Shown here piece by piece: positions 9,482-20,309 of a DNA stretch of 31,306 nucleotides. Origin of the DNA: Tritrichomonas musculus (lineage: Eukaryota > Parabasalia > Tritrichomonadida > Tritrichomonadidae); assembly GCA_039105265.1 (NCBI GenBank), contig JAPFFF010000207.1, positions 1 through 31,306 on the forward strand. Reading direction: 5' to 3'. Every line of letters begins with the position of its first letter. Within the stretch, counting starts at the first letter, position 1. A program made the position numbers and the translations under genes. The notes under the pieces were generated by a model. That model searched no databases. It was not told the origin of the DNA and worked only from the letters and a program-made list of their open reading frames with translations.

Positions 9482-10078
9482 AAAACCACTATTTACCAAT
9501 TTAGCCTTCCACCTGCGGCTATCGCTTCTCAGCTGCAGGTGGAAGTAAAGAAATAAGGAAACCAAGTTTCCACCTGCGGCTGAGCTGCGACAGCTGCAGG
9601 TGGAAGTAATTACTTAAATGTACCATTTCAAACTTCCACCTGCAGCTATCGCAACTTAGCTGCAGGTGGAACTAATTACGCGAATTGAACTTCCACCTGC
9701 AGCTAAACTGCGATAGCTTCAGGTGGAAGTAATTACTTAAATGTACCATTTCAAACTTCCACCTGCAGCTATCGCAACTTAGCTGCAGGTGGAACTAATT
9801 ACGCGAATTGAACTTCCACCTGCAGCTAAACTGCGATAGCTTCAGGTGGAAGTAATTACTTAAATGTACCATTTCAAACTTCCACCTGCAGCTATCGCAA
9901 CTTAGTTGCAGGTGGAACTAATTACGCGAATTGAACTTCCACCTGCAGCTAAACTGCGATAGCTTCAGGTGGAAGTAATTACTTAAATGTACCATTTCAA
10001 ACTTCCACCTGCAGCTATCGCAACTTAGTTGCAGGTGGAACTAATTACGCTAATTAAACTTCCACCTGCAACTAAAAG
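9482..10078 (+). repeat. Short hairpin-repeat array in Helitron-like copy 1
   Basis: One 122-bp unit (9482-9603) is followed by four units of 123 bp starting at 9604, 9727, 9850 and 9973, the last one truncated. Each unit carries two inverted CCACCTGC...GCAGGTGG arms with short loops. The 122-bp unit has CGGCT-type arms and the 123-bp units have CAGCT-type arms. It ends in CCACCTGCAACTAAAAG, as does copy 2. Confidence 0.9.
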
Positions 10079-10139
10079 TTTTAAATATTTTTTTATTTAT
10101 ATTATTTTTCTTTTTTTATTTGTTCAAAATATTTTTTTT

Positions 10140-11090
10140 AAAAGGGTTCGACCTTTGGCGGTTATCAAATTCTAAAATTATAAAAAATTATTAATAAATA
10201 ATATTGGCATTATCAATAACATGATGCAATTTTAAATATGAAGCCGATTCTATTAGCCAAAATAGAGATATTTCACTAAAAAAAATAAAAACAGAAAAAG
10301 TTTAACTTTTGAAAGGAGAAATTATTTTTGAGTTCTTATCTAATTTCCACCATTCAAAGAGATTTTGGGAATTTGTAAATATCCAAATATATAAATATTT
10401 TGTAACATTTATGTCATATATTCTTTTTTTATAATTTTATTTACATCTTTTAAATTAATTAAAAAGTAATTAATTAAATATCAAGTAAGATAAATTTATT
10501 TATGAAAAATAAAATTGAATTAATACGTTATTATAATTATTTCTCAATTGTGATATACATATAAACTGAGTAAAAATGTAAATTAATATTTTATAATAAT
10601 ATATATATAATTTATATTATATATAATAAATATATTATCATTAATATGATGATATAACTAATATATTATCCAAATAATAAGTATTTGTTAATAAATATAA
10701 TATTTTTTCAAAATTCTGATATTATCAAAATAATTTTTTCAAAAACTAGCATTTAATTCAATTATTAATTCAAAATTTTTATTTATAAAAAACAATAATT
10801 TCTTGAATATCAATAATATAATTTGTTAAAAATTATTATTATGTTTCAAGTTATATATAAATAATGTAAATAATAAATCATTTAAGAAAAAGCCTCAAAT
10901 ATCATAATAAAAACACTTATTTTAATGATTTATGGAATAAATAACAAATTTTTTGTTTTTTAAGATATATTAAATGAATATAGATTTTATCAGATATTGA
11001 TTTAAGAATTTATTAAATAGAAAGAATATTTAATTTTTAAGATATTATTATTTTTCAATCATAAAAAAATTGAGAGAGTCGACCCCTTTT
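10140..11090 (-). mobile_element. Element X, copy 2 (X2), about 951 bp, uninterrupted
   Basis: X2 is the inverted counterpart of X1: 10140 onward matches 12690 downward, 10565-10690 matches 11157-11280, and 10700-11090 matches 8224-8605. It lies inside the poly-T tract of Helitron-like copy 1; the same tract in copy 2 (about 20246-20264) lacks it. Its ends are AAAAGGGTTCGACCTTTGGC and, inverted, AAAAGGGGTCGACTCTCTC. No coding potential is seen. It is probably mobilised in trans, if at all. Confidence 0.75.
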
Positions 11091-11117
11091 TTTTTTTTTA
11101 AATTATTTAACATAGGA

Positions 11118-11144
11118 CACTTTTTGAGCGAAGCTCAAAAAGTG
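11118..11144 (+). other. 3'-terminal hairpin of Helitron-like copy 1
   Basis: CACTTTTTGAGC, loop GAA, GCTCAAAAAGTG: a perfect 12-bp stem ending 10 nt before the element end at 11154. Position and form match the 3' hairpin that Helitrons use as a termination signal. An identical hairpin is at 20283-20309. Confidence 0.75.
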
Positions 11145-11269
11145 GCCATTCTTGTTAACAAATACTTATTATTTGGATAATATATTAGTTATATCATCAT
11201 ATTAATGATTATATATTTATTATATATAATATATTATTATAAAAGATTAATTTACATTTTTACTCAGTT

Positions 11270-12277
11270 TATATGTATATAAACCTTCGAAAGGTCACCC
11301 CAAAATATTAACCCTACCACAAATTTTTTTTTTGGGTCACTACCCAAAAAAAAAATGAAGAGTTCGCGTTTTACCCTTTTATTTCTAGTGTATTTTTTGG
11401 ATTATTTTTTATAAAATCATGTTCTATAATTAATTTTTTATTGATTCATGCATTTTTTTAAAGTGAATTTTGATTTTAGAAAATAAAATTTTATGATATG
11501 ACTTGTTATATGAAATATTTCAAATTTTATTTAGAAAAGAATTTTTTATTTGAAAATCAAGTAATAGTTTGTCAAAACAGGATAATCTTTTAAAATCTGA
11601 AATAGTTATTAATATATCTTAATATTGTATTCAAACATGAAATAAAAGAACCAAATGCCAAAATTTTTTTTATTATATAAGTGATTAGTAACATTAATTA
11701 ATAGTGAAATAAACTAAAATGCATAGTATAAATGTTGAAAAAAAGATAAAAAATATAAAACAAGTAAATGAATAGTTAATATTATTTAAAATTTGTAGAT
11801 TTCAAAGCTTAATATAAAAAAATATTACATAACTTAAATTTATGTATTATTTCTCTTTTCATAAGTTATCTAAACAATAAATTAAATGACAATGAAAATC
11901 AGAAAAAAATACGATACAAATAAAAATCAATTAACTTTCAAGAAAAAAGGTTTTCTGATATTAAAAATTGTAATTAAATAGAATGATAGAGAAAATAATT
12001 TCAAAAAACAATTTTTGAGAAAAATATCAGATGCATTATTCTAATGAAATAAAAATTTTTATTAAAAAGGATTAAAAAGCTTGTAAATTTTCTAATAAAC
12101 CTTTTTTTATATAAATATTTATTCCACATTTTGAGATAAATGAATTTTAAAAATTTCGGGTCAAAAACCGCTTTGGGTAGGCGGTAATTTGCGACCCCTG
12201 ATCAAAATATACCTAAAATTTTTGACCCGATTGAAAATGGGTAAATCGGGTACCCCTTACAAGGTCTATATGTATAT
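11270..12277. mobile_element. Element N, 986 bp, with 11-bp target site duplication
   Basis: TATATGTATAT occurs at 11270-11280 and 12267-12277 and only once at the matching place in X2, so 11281-12266 is an insertion into X1. The ends are weakly inverted (AAACCTTCGAAAGG versus inverted GACCTTGTAAGGGG). A duplication of 9-11 bp is typical of Mutator-like elements. Near the right end, CGGGTCAAAAA and its exact inverse TTTTTGACCCG form subterminal inverted repeats. Near the left end there is a strong hairpin at 11324-11355. I see no ORF, so this is a non-autonomous element. Confidence 0.65.
11324..11355. repeat. Perfect hairpin T10-GGGT / ACCC-A10
   Basis: Ten T followed by GGGT, a CACT loop, then ACCC and ten A give a 14-bp perfect stem 43 bp inside the left end of element N. 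It may be a structural end of the element or the trace of a fold-back duplication. Confidence 0.8.
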
Positions 12278-12690
12278 CACAATTGAGAATTAATTATAAT
12301 AACGTATTAATTCAATTTTATTTTTGATAAATAAATTTATCTTACATGATATTTAATTAATTACTTTTTAATTAATTTAAAATATGTAAATAAAATTATG
12401 AAAAAAGAATATATGATATGAAAGTTATAAAATATTTATATATTTGGATATTTACAAATTCCCAATATCTCTTTGAATGGTGGAAATTAGATAAGAACTC
12501 AAAAATATTTTCTCATCTCAAAAGTTAAACTTTTTCTGTTTTTATTTTTTTTAGTGAAATATCTCTATTTTGGCTAATAGAATCGGCTTCATATTTAAAA
12601 TTGCATCATGTTATTGATAATGCCAATATTATTTATTAATAATTTTTTATAATTTTAGAATTTGATAACTGCCAAAGGTCGAACCCTTTT

Positions 12691-13658
12691 TTAATAAAAT
12701 TTAGTCTTATCAAAAGTCATAAACCATTGAATTATTTGAAAGAGGAATTAAATGAGTTTTATCAAAAGTCATATTAATAATCGATAAGATTTTCTCAGTA
12801 AAAAAATGTTATTTTTCGAATATTACAAAATAATTGTATGATTTGTATAATATATCATATAAAATAATAATAAAAAGCTCATTTATATTGACGATGAAAA
12901 GCCAAATAACCGATTTCACCAAAAGCCCAGGTCTTGGGCTTTTGGCGACAGCATTCAATTTTGAATAGTTTACATATATTTTGGAGATCACCAAAACGAT
13001 ATGGGATGCAACGATAAAAAAGTGACACAATATTTACGCCCTAATAAAAATTATTAAAAACAGGAAATATAAATTAAGAGAACTTTAATAAATCGAATGA
13101 TACCTCTTTGATAAGAAAATGTCTATCAGAAGTCGAGATATCACTTACGAAATTTGTGAAGGTCTGTTTGATTTTAAAAAATTTTCATCTTGTAAGTTTT
13201 AAAATAAAACCTAATGTTTATTATTTTGCTAAAAAATCTATTTTTCAAATATTATTAAGAAAAAATGTGAGATTGATTCAAATAGACTTTTAGTCCTATT
13301 GAAACCATCGTTTTTGCTTATCAATTTTTGAATAAAATATTATAGATATTGAAAAATATTGATAGTTTATTATTGAAAATTTTTTTTTACACAAATACAT
13401 TTATATTTTAATATTTAAGACGAATATGATTATTTTACCCAATATTAATAAAATATATTTAACATATTCAAAAAATTTAGTTAATATATTGACATAATTT
13501 TCAAAACTGTTTCGAAAAAATCCTTTTTTTATTAAACATATTTTTTATATATTCAAAATGATTTTTATAAAAGTATTTGTACATCTTAATATTTTACTAA
13601 TATATCCAAAATAAAAATGCCATTTTATTTCATATTTCATATTAATATTATTTTATTA
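12691..13658. other. Spacer between X1 and Helitron-like copy 2, with a diverged repeat remnant (Y-left)
   Basis: The stretch has no intact gene. Between about 12919 and 13160 it carries sequence repeated, diverged and inverted, at 20520-21145. Shared blocks include GGATGCAACGATA (about 13000) and CAGAAGTCGAGATATCACT (about 13126). A 61-codon plus-strand frame (13108-13293) starting MIRKCLSEVEISL covers one block, and its LSEVEISL is kept in the inverted copy. It is probably the fossil of a DNA transposon; the family is unknown. Confidence 0.5.
12919..12945. repeat. 11-bp-stem hairpin at one edge of Y-left
   Basis: CCAAAAGCCCA, loop GGTCT, TGGGCTTTTGG. Related but less regular sequence (CCAAAAGACC...AAGACCAGGTCTT) lies at 21103-21139, at the matching edge of the inverted copy. 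Confidence 0.75.
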
Positions 13659-13743
13659 TCCTATATATAATAAGAGTTCATTTTGAACATAGGCTTAAAA
13701 AAATCAGAATAATATCAGTATATCAAATCTATCATTAAAAAAA

Positions 13744-13766
13744 TCCTATCTCTAATATATAAAGAG
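13744..13766 (+). other. Second, internal Helitron-like 5' end motif (copy 2)
   Basis: TCCTATCTCTAATATATAAA preceded by A and followed by GAG, 85 bp inside the outer start, as in copy 1. Its presence in both copies shows it predates their separation. Confidence 0.5.
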
Positions 13767-13858
13767 TTTTTATTCAAAAATGATTAAAATATAATATTTT
13801 TTAAATTTTTGAGAGCGAAAAGGTGGATGAAAAAAAAACACTTCATATCTTTGATTTG

Positions 13859-16800
13859 ATATTCTCTATTTACCAATTTAGCCTTCCACCTGCGGCTATC
13901 GCTTCTCAGCTGCAGGTGGAGGTAAATAAATAAGGAAACCAATCTTCCACCTGCGGCTGAGCTGCGACAGCTGCAGGTGGAAAATCACTATTTACCAATT
14001 TAGCCTTCCACCTGCGGCTATCGCTTCTCAGCTGCAGGTGGAAGTAAATAAATAAGGAAACCAATCTTCCACCTGCGGCTGAGCTGCGACAGCTGCAGGT
14101 GGAAAATCACTATTTACCAATTTAGCCTTCCACCTGCGGCTATCGCTTCTCAGCTGCAGGTGGAAGTAAATAAATAAGGAAACCAATCTTCCACCTGCGG
14201 CTGAGCTGCGACAGCTGCAGGTGGAAAATCACTATTTACCAATTTAGCCTTCCACCTGCGGCTATCGCTTCTCAGCTGCAGGTGGAGGTAAATAAATAAG
14301 GAAACCAATCTTCCACCTGCGGCTGAGCTGCGACAGCTGCAGGTGGAAAATCACTATTTACCAATTTAGCCTTCCACCTGCGGCTATCGCTTCTCAGCTG
14401 CAGGTGGAGGTAAATAAATAAGGAAACCAATCTTCCACCTGCGGCTGAGCTGCGACAGCTGCAGGTGGAAAATCACTATTTACCAATTTAGCCTTCCACC
14501 TGCGGCTATCGCTTCTCAGCTGCAGGTGGAAGTAAATAAATAAGGAAACCAATCTTCCACCTGCGGCTGAGCTGCGACAGCTGCAGGTGGAAAATCACTA
14601 TTTACCAATTTAGCCTTCCACCTGCGGCTATCGCTTCTCAGCTGCAGGTGGAGGTAAATAAATAAGGAAACCAATCTTCCACCTGCGGCTGAGCTGCGAC
14701 AGCTGCAGGTGGAAAATCACTATTTACCAATTTAGCCTTCCACCTGCGGCTATCGCTTCTCAGCTGCAGGTGGAGGTAAATAAATAAGGAAACCAATCTT
14801 CCACCTGCGGCTGAGCTGCGACAGCTGCAGGTGGAAAATCACTATTTACCAATTTAGCCTTCCACCTGCGGCTATCGCTTCTCAGCTGCAGGTGGAGGTA
14901 AATAAATAAGGAAACCAATCTTCCACCTGCGGCTGAGCTGCGACAGCTGCAGGTGGAAAATCACTATTTACCAATTTAGCCTTCCACCTGCGGCTATCGC
15001 TTCTCAGCTGCAGGTGGAGGTAAATAAATAAGGAAACCAATCTTCCACCTGCGGCTGAGCTGCGACAGCTGCAGGTGGAAAATCACTATTTACCAATTTA
15101 GCCTTCCACCTGCGGCTATCGCTTCTCAGCTGCAGGTGGAGGTAAATAAATAAGGAAACCAATCTTCCACCTGCGGCTGAGCTGCGACAGCTGCAGGTGG
15201 AAAATCACTATTTACCAATTTAGCCTTCCACCTGCGGCTATCGCTTCTCAGCTGCAGGTGGAGGTAAATAAATAAGGAAACCAATCTTCCACCTGCGGCT
15301 GAGCTGCGACAGCTGCAGGTGGAAAATCACTATTTACCAATTTAGCCTTCCACCTGCGGCTATCGCTTCTCAGCTGCAGGTGGAAGTAAATAAATAAGGA
15401 AACCAATCTTCCACCTGCGGCTGAGCTGCGACAGCTGCAGGTGGAAAATCACTATTTACCAATTTAGCCTTCCACCTGCGGCTATCGCTTCTCAGCTGCA
15501 GGTGGAGGTAAATAAATAAGGAAACCAATCTTCCACCTGCGGCTGAGCTGCGACAGCTGCAGGTGGAAAATCACTATTTACCAATTTAGCCTTCCACCTG
15601 CGGCTATCGCTTCTCAGCTGCAGGTGGAGGTAAATAAATAAGGAAACCAATCTTCCACCTGCGGCTGAGCTGCGACAGCTGCAGGTGGAAAATCACTATT
15701 TACCAATTTAGCCTTCCACCTGCGGCTATCGCTTCTCAGCTGCAGGTGGAAGTAAATAAATAAGGAAACCAATCTTCCACCTGCGGCTGAGCTGCGACAG
15801 CTGCAGGTGGAAAATCACTATTTACCAATTTAGCCTTCCACCTGCGGCTATCGCTTCTCAGCTGCAGGTGGAGGTAAATAAATAAGGAAACCAATCTTCC
15901 ACCTGCGGCTGAGCTGCGACAGCTGCAGGTGGAAAATCACTATTTACCAATTTAGCCTTCCACCTGCGGCTATCGCTTCTCAGCTGCAGGTGGAAGTAAA
16001 TAAATAAGGAAACCAATCTTCCACCTGCGGCTGAGCTGCGACAGCTGCAGGTGGAAAATCACTATTTACCAATTTAGCCTTCCACCTGCGGCTATCGCTT
16101 CTCAGCTGCAGGTGGAGGTAAATAAATAAGGAAACCAATCTTCCACCTGCGGCTGAGCTGCGACAGCTGCAGGTGGAAAATCACTATTTACCAATTTAGC
16201 CTTCCACCTGCGGCTATCGCTTCTCAGCTGCAGGTGGAGGTAAATAAATAAGGAAACCAATCTTCCACCTGCGGCTGAGCTGCGACAGCTGCAGGTGGAA
16301 AATCACTATTTACCAATTTAGCCTTCCACCTGCGGCTATCGCTTCTCAGCTGCAGGTGGAGGTAAATAAATAAGGAAACCAATCTTCCACCTGCGGCTGA
16401 GCTGCGACAGCTGCAGGTGGAAAATCACTATTTACCAATTTAGCCTTCCACCTGCGGCTATCGCTTCTCAGCTGCAGGTGGAGGTAAATAAATAAGGAAA
16501 CCAATCTTCCACCTGCGGCTGAGCTGCGACAGCTGCAGGTGGAAAATCACTATTTACCAATTTAGCCTTCCACCTGCGGCTATCGCTTCTCAGCTGCAGG
16601 TGGAGGTAAATAAATAAGGAAACCAATCTTCCACCTGCGGCTGAGCTGCGACAGCTGCAGGTGGAAAATCACTATTTACCAATTTAGCCTTCCACCTGCG
16701 GCTATCGCTTCTCAGCTGCAGGTGGAAGTAAATAAATAAGGAAACCAATCTTCCACCTGCGGCTGAGCTGCGACAGCTGCAGGTGGAAAATCACTATTTA

Positions 16801-19714
16801 CCAATTTAGCCTTCCACCTGCGGCTATCGCTTCTCAGCTGCAGGTGGAGGTAAATAAATAAGGAAACCAATCTTCCACCTGCGGCTGAGCTGCGACAGCT
16901 GCAGGTGGAAAATCACTATTTACCAATTTAGCCTTCCACCTGCGGCTATCGCTTCTCAGCTGCAGGTGGAAGTAAATAAATAAGGAAACCAATCTTCCAC
17001 CTGCGGCTGAGCTGCGACAGCTGCAGGTGGAAAATCACTATTTACCAATTTAGCCTTCCACCTGCGGCTATCGCTTCTCAGCTGCAGGTGGAGGTAAATA
17101 AATAAGGAAACCAATCTTCCACCTGCGGCTGAGCTGCGACAGCTGCAGGTGGAAAATCACTATTTACCAATTTAGCCTTCCACCTGCGGCTATCGCTTCT
17201 CAGCTGCAGGTGGAGGTAAATAAATAAGGAAACCAATCTTCCACCTGCGGCTGAGCTGCGACAGCTGCAGGTGGAAAATCACTATTTACCAATTTAGCCT
17301 TCCACCTGCGGCTATCGCTTCTCAGCTGCAGGTGGAAGTAAATAAATAAGGAAACCAATCTTCCACCTGCGGCTGAGCTGCGACAGCTGCAGGTGGAAAA
17401 TCACTATTTACCAATTTAGCCTTCCACCTGCGGCTATCGCTTCTCAGCTGCAGGTGGAAGTAAATAAATAAGGAAACCAATCTTCCACCTGCGGCTGAGC
17501 TGCGACAGCTGCAGGTGGAAAATCACTATTTACCAATTTAGCCTTCCACCTGCGGCTATCGCTTCTCAGCTGCAGGTGGAGGTAAATAAATAAGGAAACC
17601 AATCTTCCACCTGCGGCTGAGCTGCGACAGCTGCAGGTGGAAAATCACTATTTACCAATTTAGCCTTCCACCTGCGGCTATCGCTTCTCAGCTGCAGGTG
17701 GAAGTAAATAAATAAGGAAACCAATCTTCCACCTGCGGCTGAGCTGCGACAGCTGCAGGTGGAAAATCACTATTTACCAATTTAGCCTTCCACCTGCGGC
17801 TATCGCTTCTCAGCTGCAGGTGGAGGTAAATAAATAAGGAAACCAATCTTCCACCTGCGGCTGAGCTGCGACAGCTGCAGGTGGAAAATCACTATTTACC
17901 AATTTAGCCTTCCACCTGCGGCTATCGCTTCTCAGCTGCAGGTGGAGGTAAATAAATAAGGAAACCAATCTTCCACCTGCGGCTGAGCTGCGACAGCTGC
18001 AGGTGGAAAATCACTATTTACCAATTTAGCCTTCCACCTGCGGCTATCGCTTCTCAGCTGCAGGTGGAGGTAAATAAATAAGGAAACCAATCTTCCACCT
18101 GCGGCTGAGCTGCGACAGCTGCAGGTGGAAAATCACTATTTACCAATTTAGCCTTCCACCTGCGGCTATCGCTTCTCAGCTGCAGGTGGAGGTAAATAAA
18201 TAAGGAAACCAATCTTCCACCTGCGGCTGAGCTGCGACAGCTGCAGGTGGAAAATCACTATTTACCAATTTAGCCTTCCACCTGCGGCTATCGCTTCTCA
18301 GCTGCAGGTGGAGGTAAATAAATAAGGAAACCAATCTTCCACCTGCGGCTGAGCTGCGACAGCTGCAGGTGGAAAATCACTATTTACCAATTTAGCCTTC
18401 CACCTGCGGCTATCGCTTCTCAGCTGCAGGTGGAGGTAAATAAATAAGGAAACCAATCTTCCACCTGCGGCTGAGCTGCGACAGCTGCAGGTGGAAAATC
18501 ACTATTTACCAATTTAGCCTTCCACCTGCGGCTATCGCTTCTCAGCTGCAGGTGGAAGTAAATAAATAAGGAAACCAATCTTCCACCTGCGGCTGAGCTG
18601 CGACAGCTGCAGGTGGAAAATCACTATTTACCAATTTAGCCTTCCACCTGCGGCTATCGCTTCTCAGCTGCAGGTGGAGGTAAATAAATAAGGAAACCAA
18701 TCTTCCACCTGCGGCTGAGCTGCGACAGCTGCAGGTGGAAAATCACTATTTACCAATTTAGCCTTCCACCTGCGGCTATCGCTTCTCAGCTGCAGGTGGA
18801 GGTAAATAAATAAGGAAACCAATCTTCCACCTGCGGCTGAGCTGCGACAGCTGCAGGTGGAAAATCACTATTTACCAATTTAGCCTTCCACCTGCGGCTA
18901 TCGCTTCTCAGCTGCAGGTGGAGGTAAATAAATAAGGAAACCAATCTTCCACCTGCGGCTGAGCTGCGACAGCTGCAGGTGGAAAATCACTATTTACCAA
19001 TTTAGCCTTCCACCTGCGGCTATCGCTTCTCAGCTGCAGGTGGAGGTAAATAAATAAGGAAACCAATCTTCCACCTGCGGCTGAGCTGCGACAGCTGCAG
19101 GTGGAAAATCACTATTTACCAATTTAGCCTTCCACCTGCGGCTATCGCTTCTCAGCTGCAGGTGGAGGTAAATAAATAAGGAAACCAATCTTCCACCTGC
19201 GGCTGAGCTGCGACAGCTGCAGGTGGAAAATCACTATTTACCAATTTAGCCTTCCACCTGCGGCTATCGCTTCTCAGCTGCAGGTGGAGGTAAATAAATA
19301 AGGAAACCAATCTTCCACCTGCGGCTGAGCTGCGACAGCTGCAGGTGGAAAATCACTATTTACCAATTTAGCCTTCCACCTGCGGCTATCGCTTCTCAGC
19401 TGCAGGTGGAAGTAAATAAATAAGGAAACCAATCTTCCACCTGCGGCTGAGCTGCGACAGCTGCAGGTGGAAAATCACTATTTACCAATTTAGCCTTCCA
19501 CCTGCGGCTATCGCTTCTCAGCTGCAGGTGGAGGTAAATAAATAAGGAAACCAATCTTCCACCTGCGGCTGAGCTGCGACAGCTGCAGGTGGAAAATCAC
19601 TATTTACCAATTTAGCCTTCCACCTGCGGCTATCGCTTCTCAGCTGCAGGTGGAAGTAAATAAATAAGGAAACCAAGTTTCCACCTGCGGCTGAGCTGCG
19701 ATAGCTAAAGGTGG
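13859..19714 (+). repeat. 122-bp double-hairpin satellite, about 48 units
   Basis: The period is exactly 122 bp: the AAAATCAC landmark recurs at 13981, 14103, 14225 and on to 19593, which is 46 steps of 122. A variant first unit starts near 13859. Each unit holds two arms-and-loop structures: TCCACCTGCGGCT, a 10-nt loop, AGCTGCAGGTGGA. The loops are ATCGCTTCTC in one half and GAGCTGCGAC in the other; the second resembles the reverse complement of the first. Spacers between hairpins are AT-rich. Units are almost identical. The variation I could read is one A/G site (GTGGARGTAAAT), with A in 14 and G in 34 units. The last unit changes into the 123-bp type. No ORF or promoter is evident. Confidence 0.95.
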
Positions 19715-20188
19715 AAGTAATTACTTAAATGTACCATTTCAAACTTCCACCTGCAGCTATCGCAACTTAGCTGCAGTTGGAACTAATTACGCGAATTAAA
19801 CTTCCACCTGCAGCTAAACTGCGATAGCTTTAGGTGGAAGTAATTACTTAAATGTACCATTTCAAACTTCCACCTGCAGCTATCGCAACTTAGCTGCAGT
19901 TGGAACTAATTACGCGAATTAAACTTCCACCTGCAGCTAAACTGCGATAGCTTCAGGTGGAAGTAATTACTTAAATGTACCATTTCAAACTTCCACCTGC
20001 AGCTATCGCAACTTAGCTGCAGTTGGAACTAATTACGCGAATTAAACTTCCACCTGCAGCTAAACTGCGATAGCTTCAGGTGGAAGTAATTACTTAAATG
20101 TACCATTTCAAACTTCCACCTGCAGCTATCGCAACTTAGCTGCAGTTGGAACTAATTACGCGAATTAAACTTCCACCTGCAACTAAAA
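19715..20188 (+). repeat. 123-bp hairpin-repeat array, about four units
   Basis: Units begin at 19715, 19838, 19961 and 20084. They share the CCACCTGC...GCAGGTGG plan but have CAGCT arms and TAATTACTTAAATGTACC spacers. In all four units one right arm reads GCAGTTGG, which breaks the pairing by one base; copy 1 has GCAGGTGG there. The number of 123-bp units is the same in both element copies although the 122-bp units differ about 48-fold. Confidence 0.9.
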
Positions 20189-20282
20189 GTTTTAAATATT
20201 TTTTTATTTATATTATTTTTCTTTTAGTTTTTATTTGTTCAAAATTTTTTTTTTTTTTTTTTTTACATTATTTAACATAGGA

Positions 20283-20309
20283 CACTTTTTGAGCGAAGCT
20301 CAAAAAGTG
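20283..20309 (+). other. 3'-terminal hairpin of Helitron-like copy 2
   Basis: CACTTTTTGAGC, GAA loop, GCTCAAAAAGTG; identical to 11118-11144 and again 10 nt before the CTTG end at 20319. Confidence 0.75.

Larger units (their letters stand above)
9290..11154 (+). mobile_element. Helitron-like element, copy 1 (short repeat array)
   Basis: It begins TCCTATATATAATAAGAG after a host A (9289). It ends in CTTG (11151-11154), followed by T, 10 nt after a 12-bp-stem hairpin (11118-11144). Copy 2 shares both ends in the same orientation. There is no terminal inverted repeat. These are Helitron hallmarks, except that the last four bases are CTTG rather than the usual CTRR. It carries one 122-bp unit and about four 123-bp units of hairpin repeat. 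It is interrupted in its poly-T tract by element X2. It has no Rep/helicase ORF, so it is non-autonomous. The X2 copy preserves the empty site, which fits insertion between A and T. Confidence 0.7.
8224..12690 (+). mobile_element. Element X, copy 1 (X1), about 0.95 kb, split by later insertions
   Basis: The ends are AAAAGGGTTCGACTCTCTC at 8224 and, inverted, AAAAGGGTTCGACCTTTGGC at 12690, sharing a 13-bp terminal inverted repeat. The parts 8224-8612, about 11155-11280 and 12278-12690 together match, in inverted order, a compact copy at 10140-11090 (X2). X1 is therefore the same element interrupted by Z (8613-9279), a Helitron-like copy (9290-11154) and N (11281-12266). No transposase ORF is visible, so it is non-autonomous. 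No convincing target duplication was seen; the flanks are T/A-rich. The superfamily is not assigned. Confidence 0.75.

Noticed and set aside
12809-13030. 73-codon minus-strand ORF
   Set aside because: It overlaps the Y-left repeat in the opposite sense to the conserved LSEVEISL frame and has AT-driven Ile/Phe/Tyr composition.
13859-19714. CRISPR-like array
   Set aside because: The whole 122-bp unit repeats, including the parts between palindromes; there are no unique spacers and no cas genes, and the genome is eukaryotic.
13859-19714. Centromeric satellite
   Set aside because: The array is bounded by the ends of a mobile element whose sister copy has a single unit, so a private expansion inside the element explains it better. 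A centromere role is not excluded but nothing supports it.
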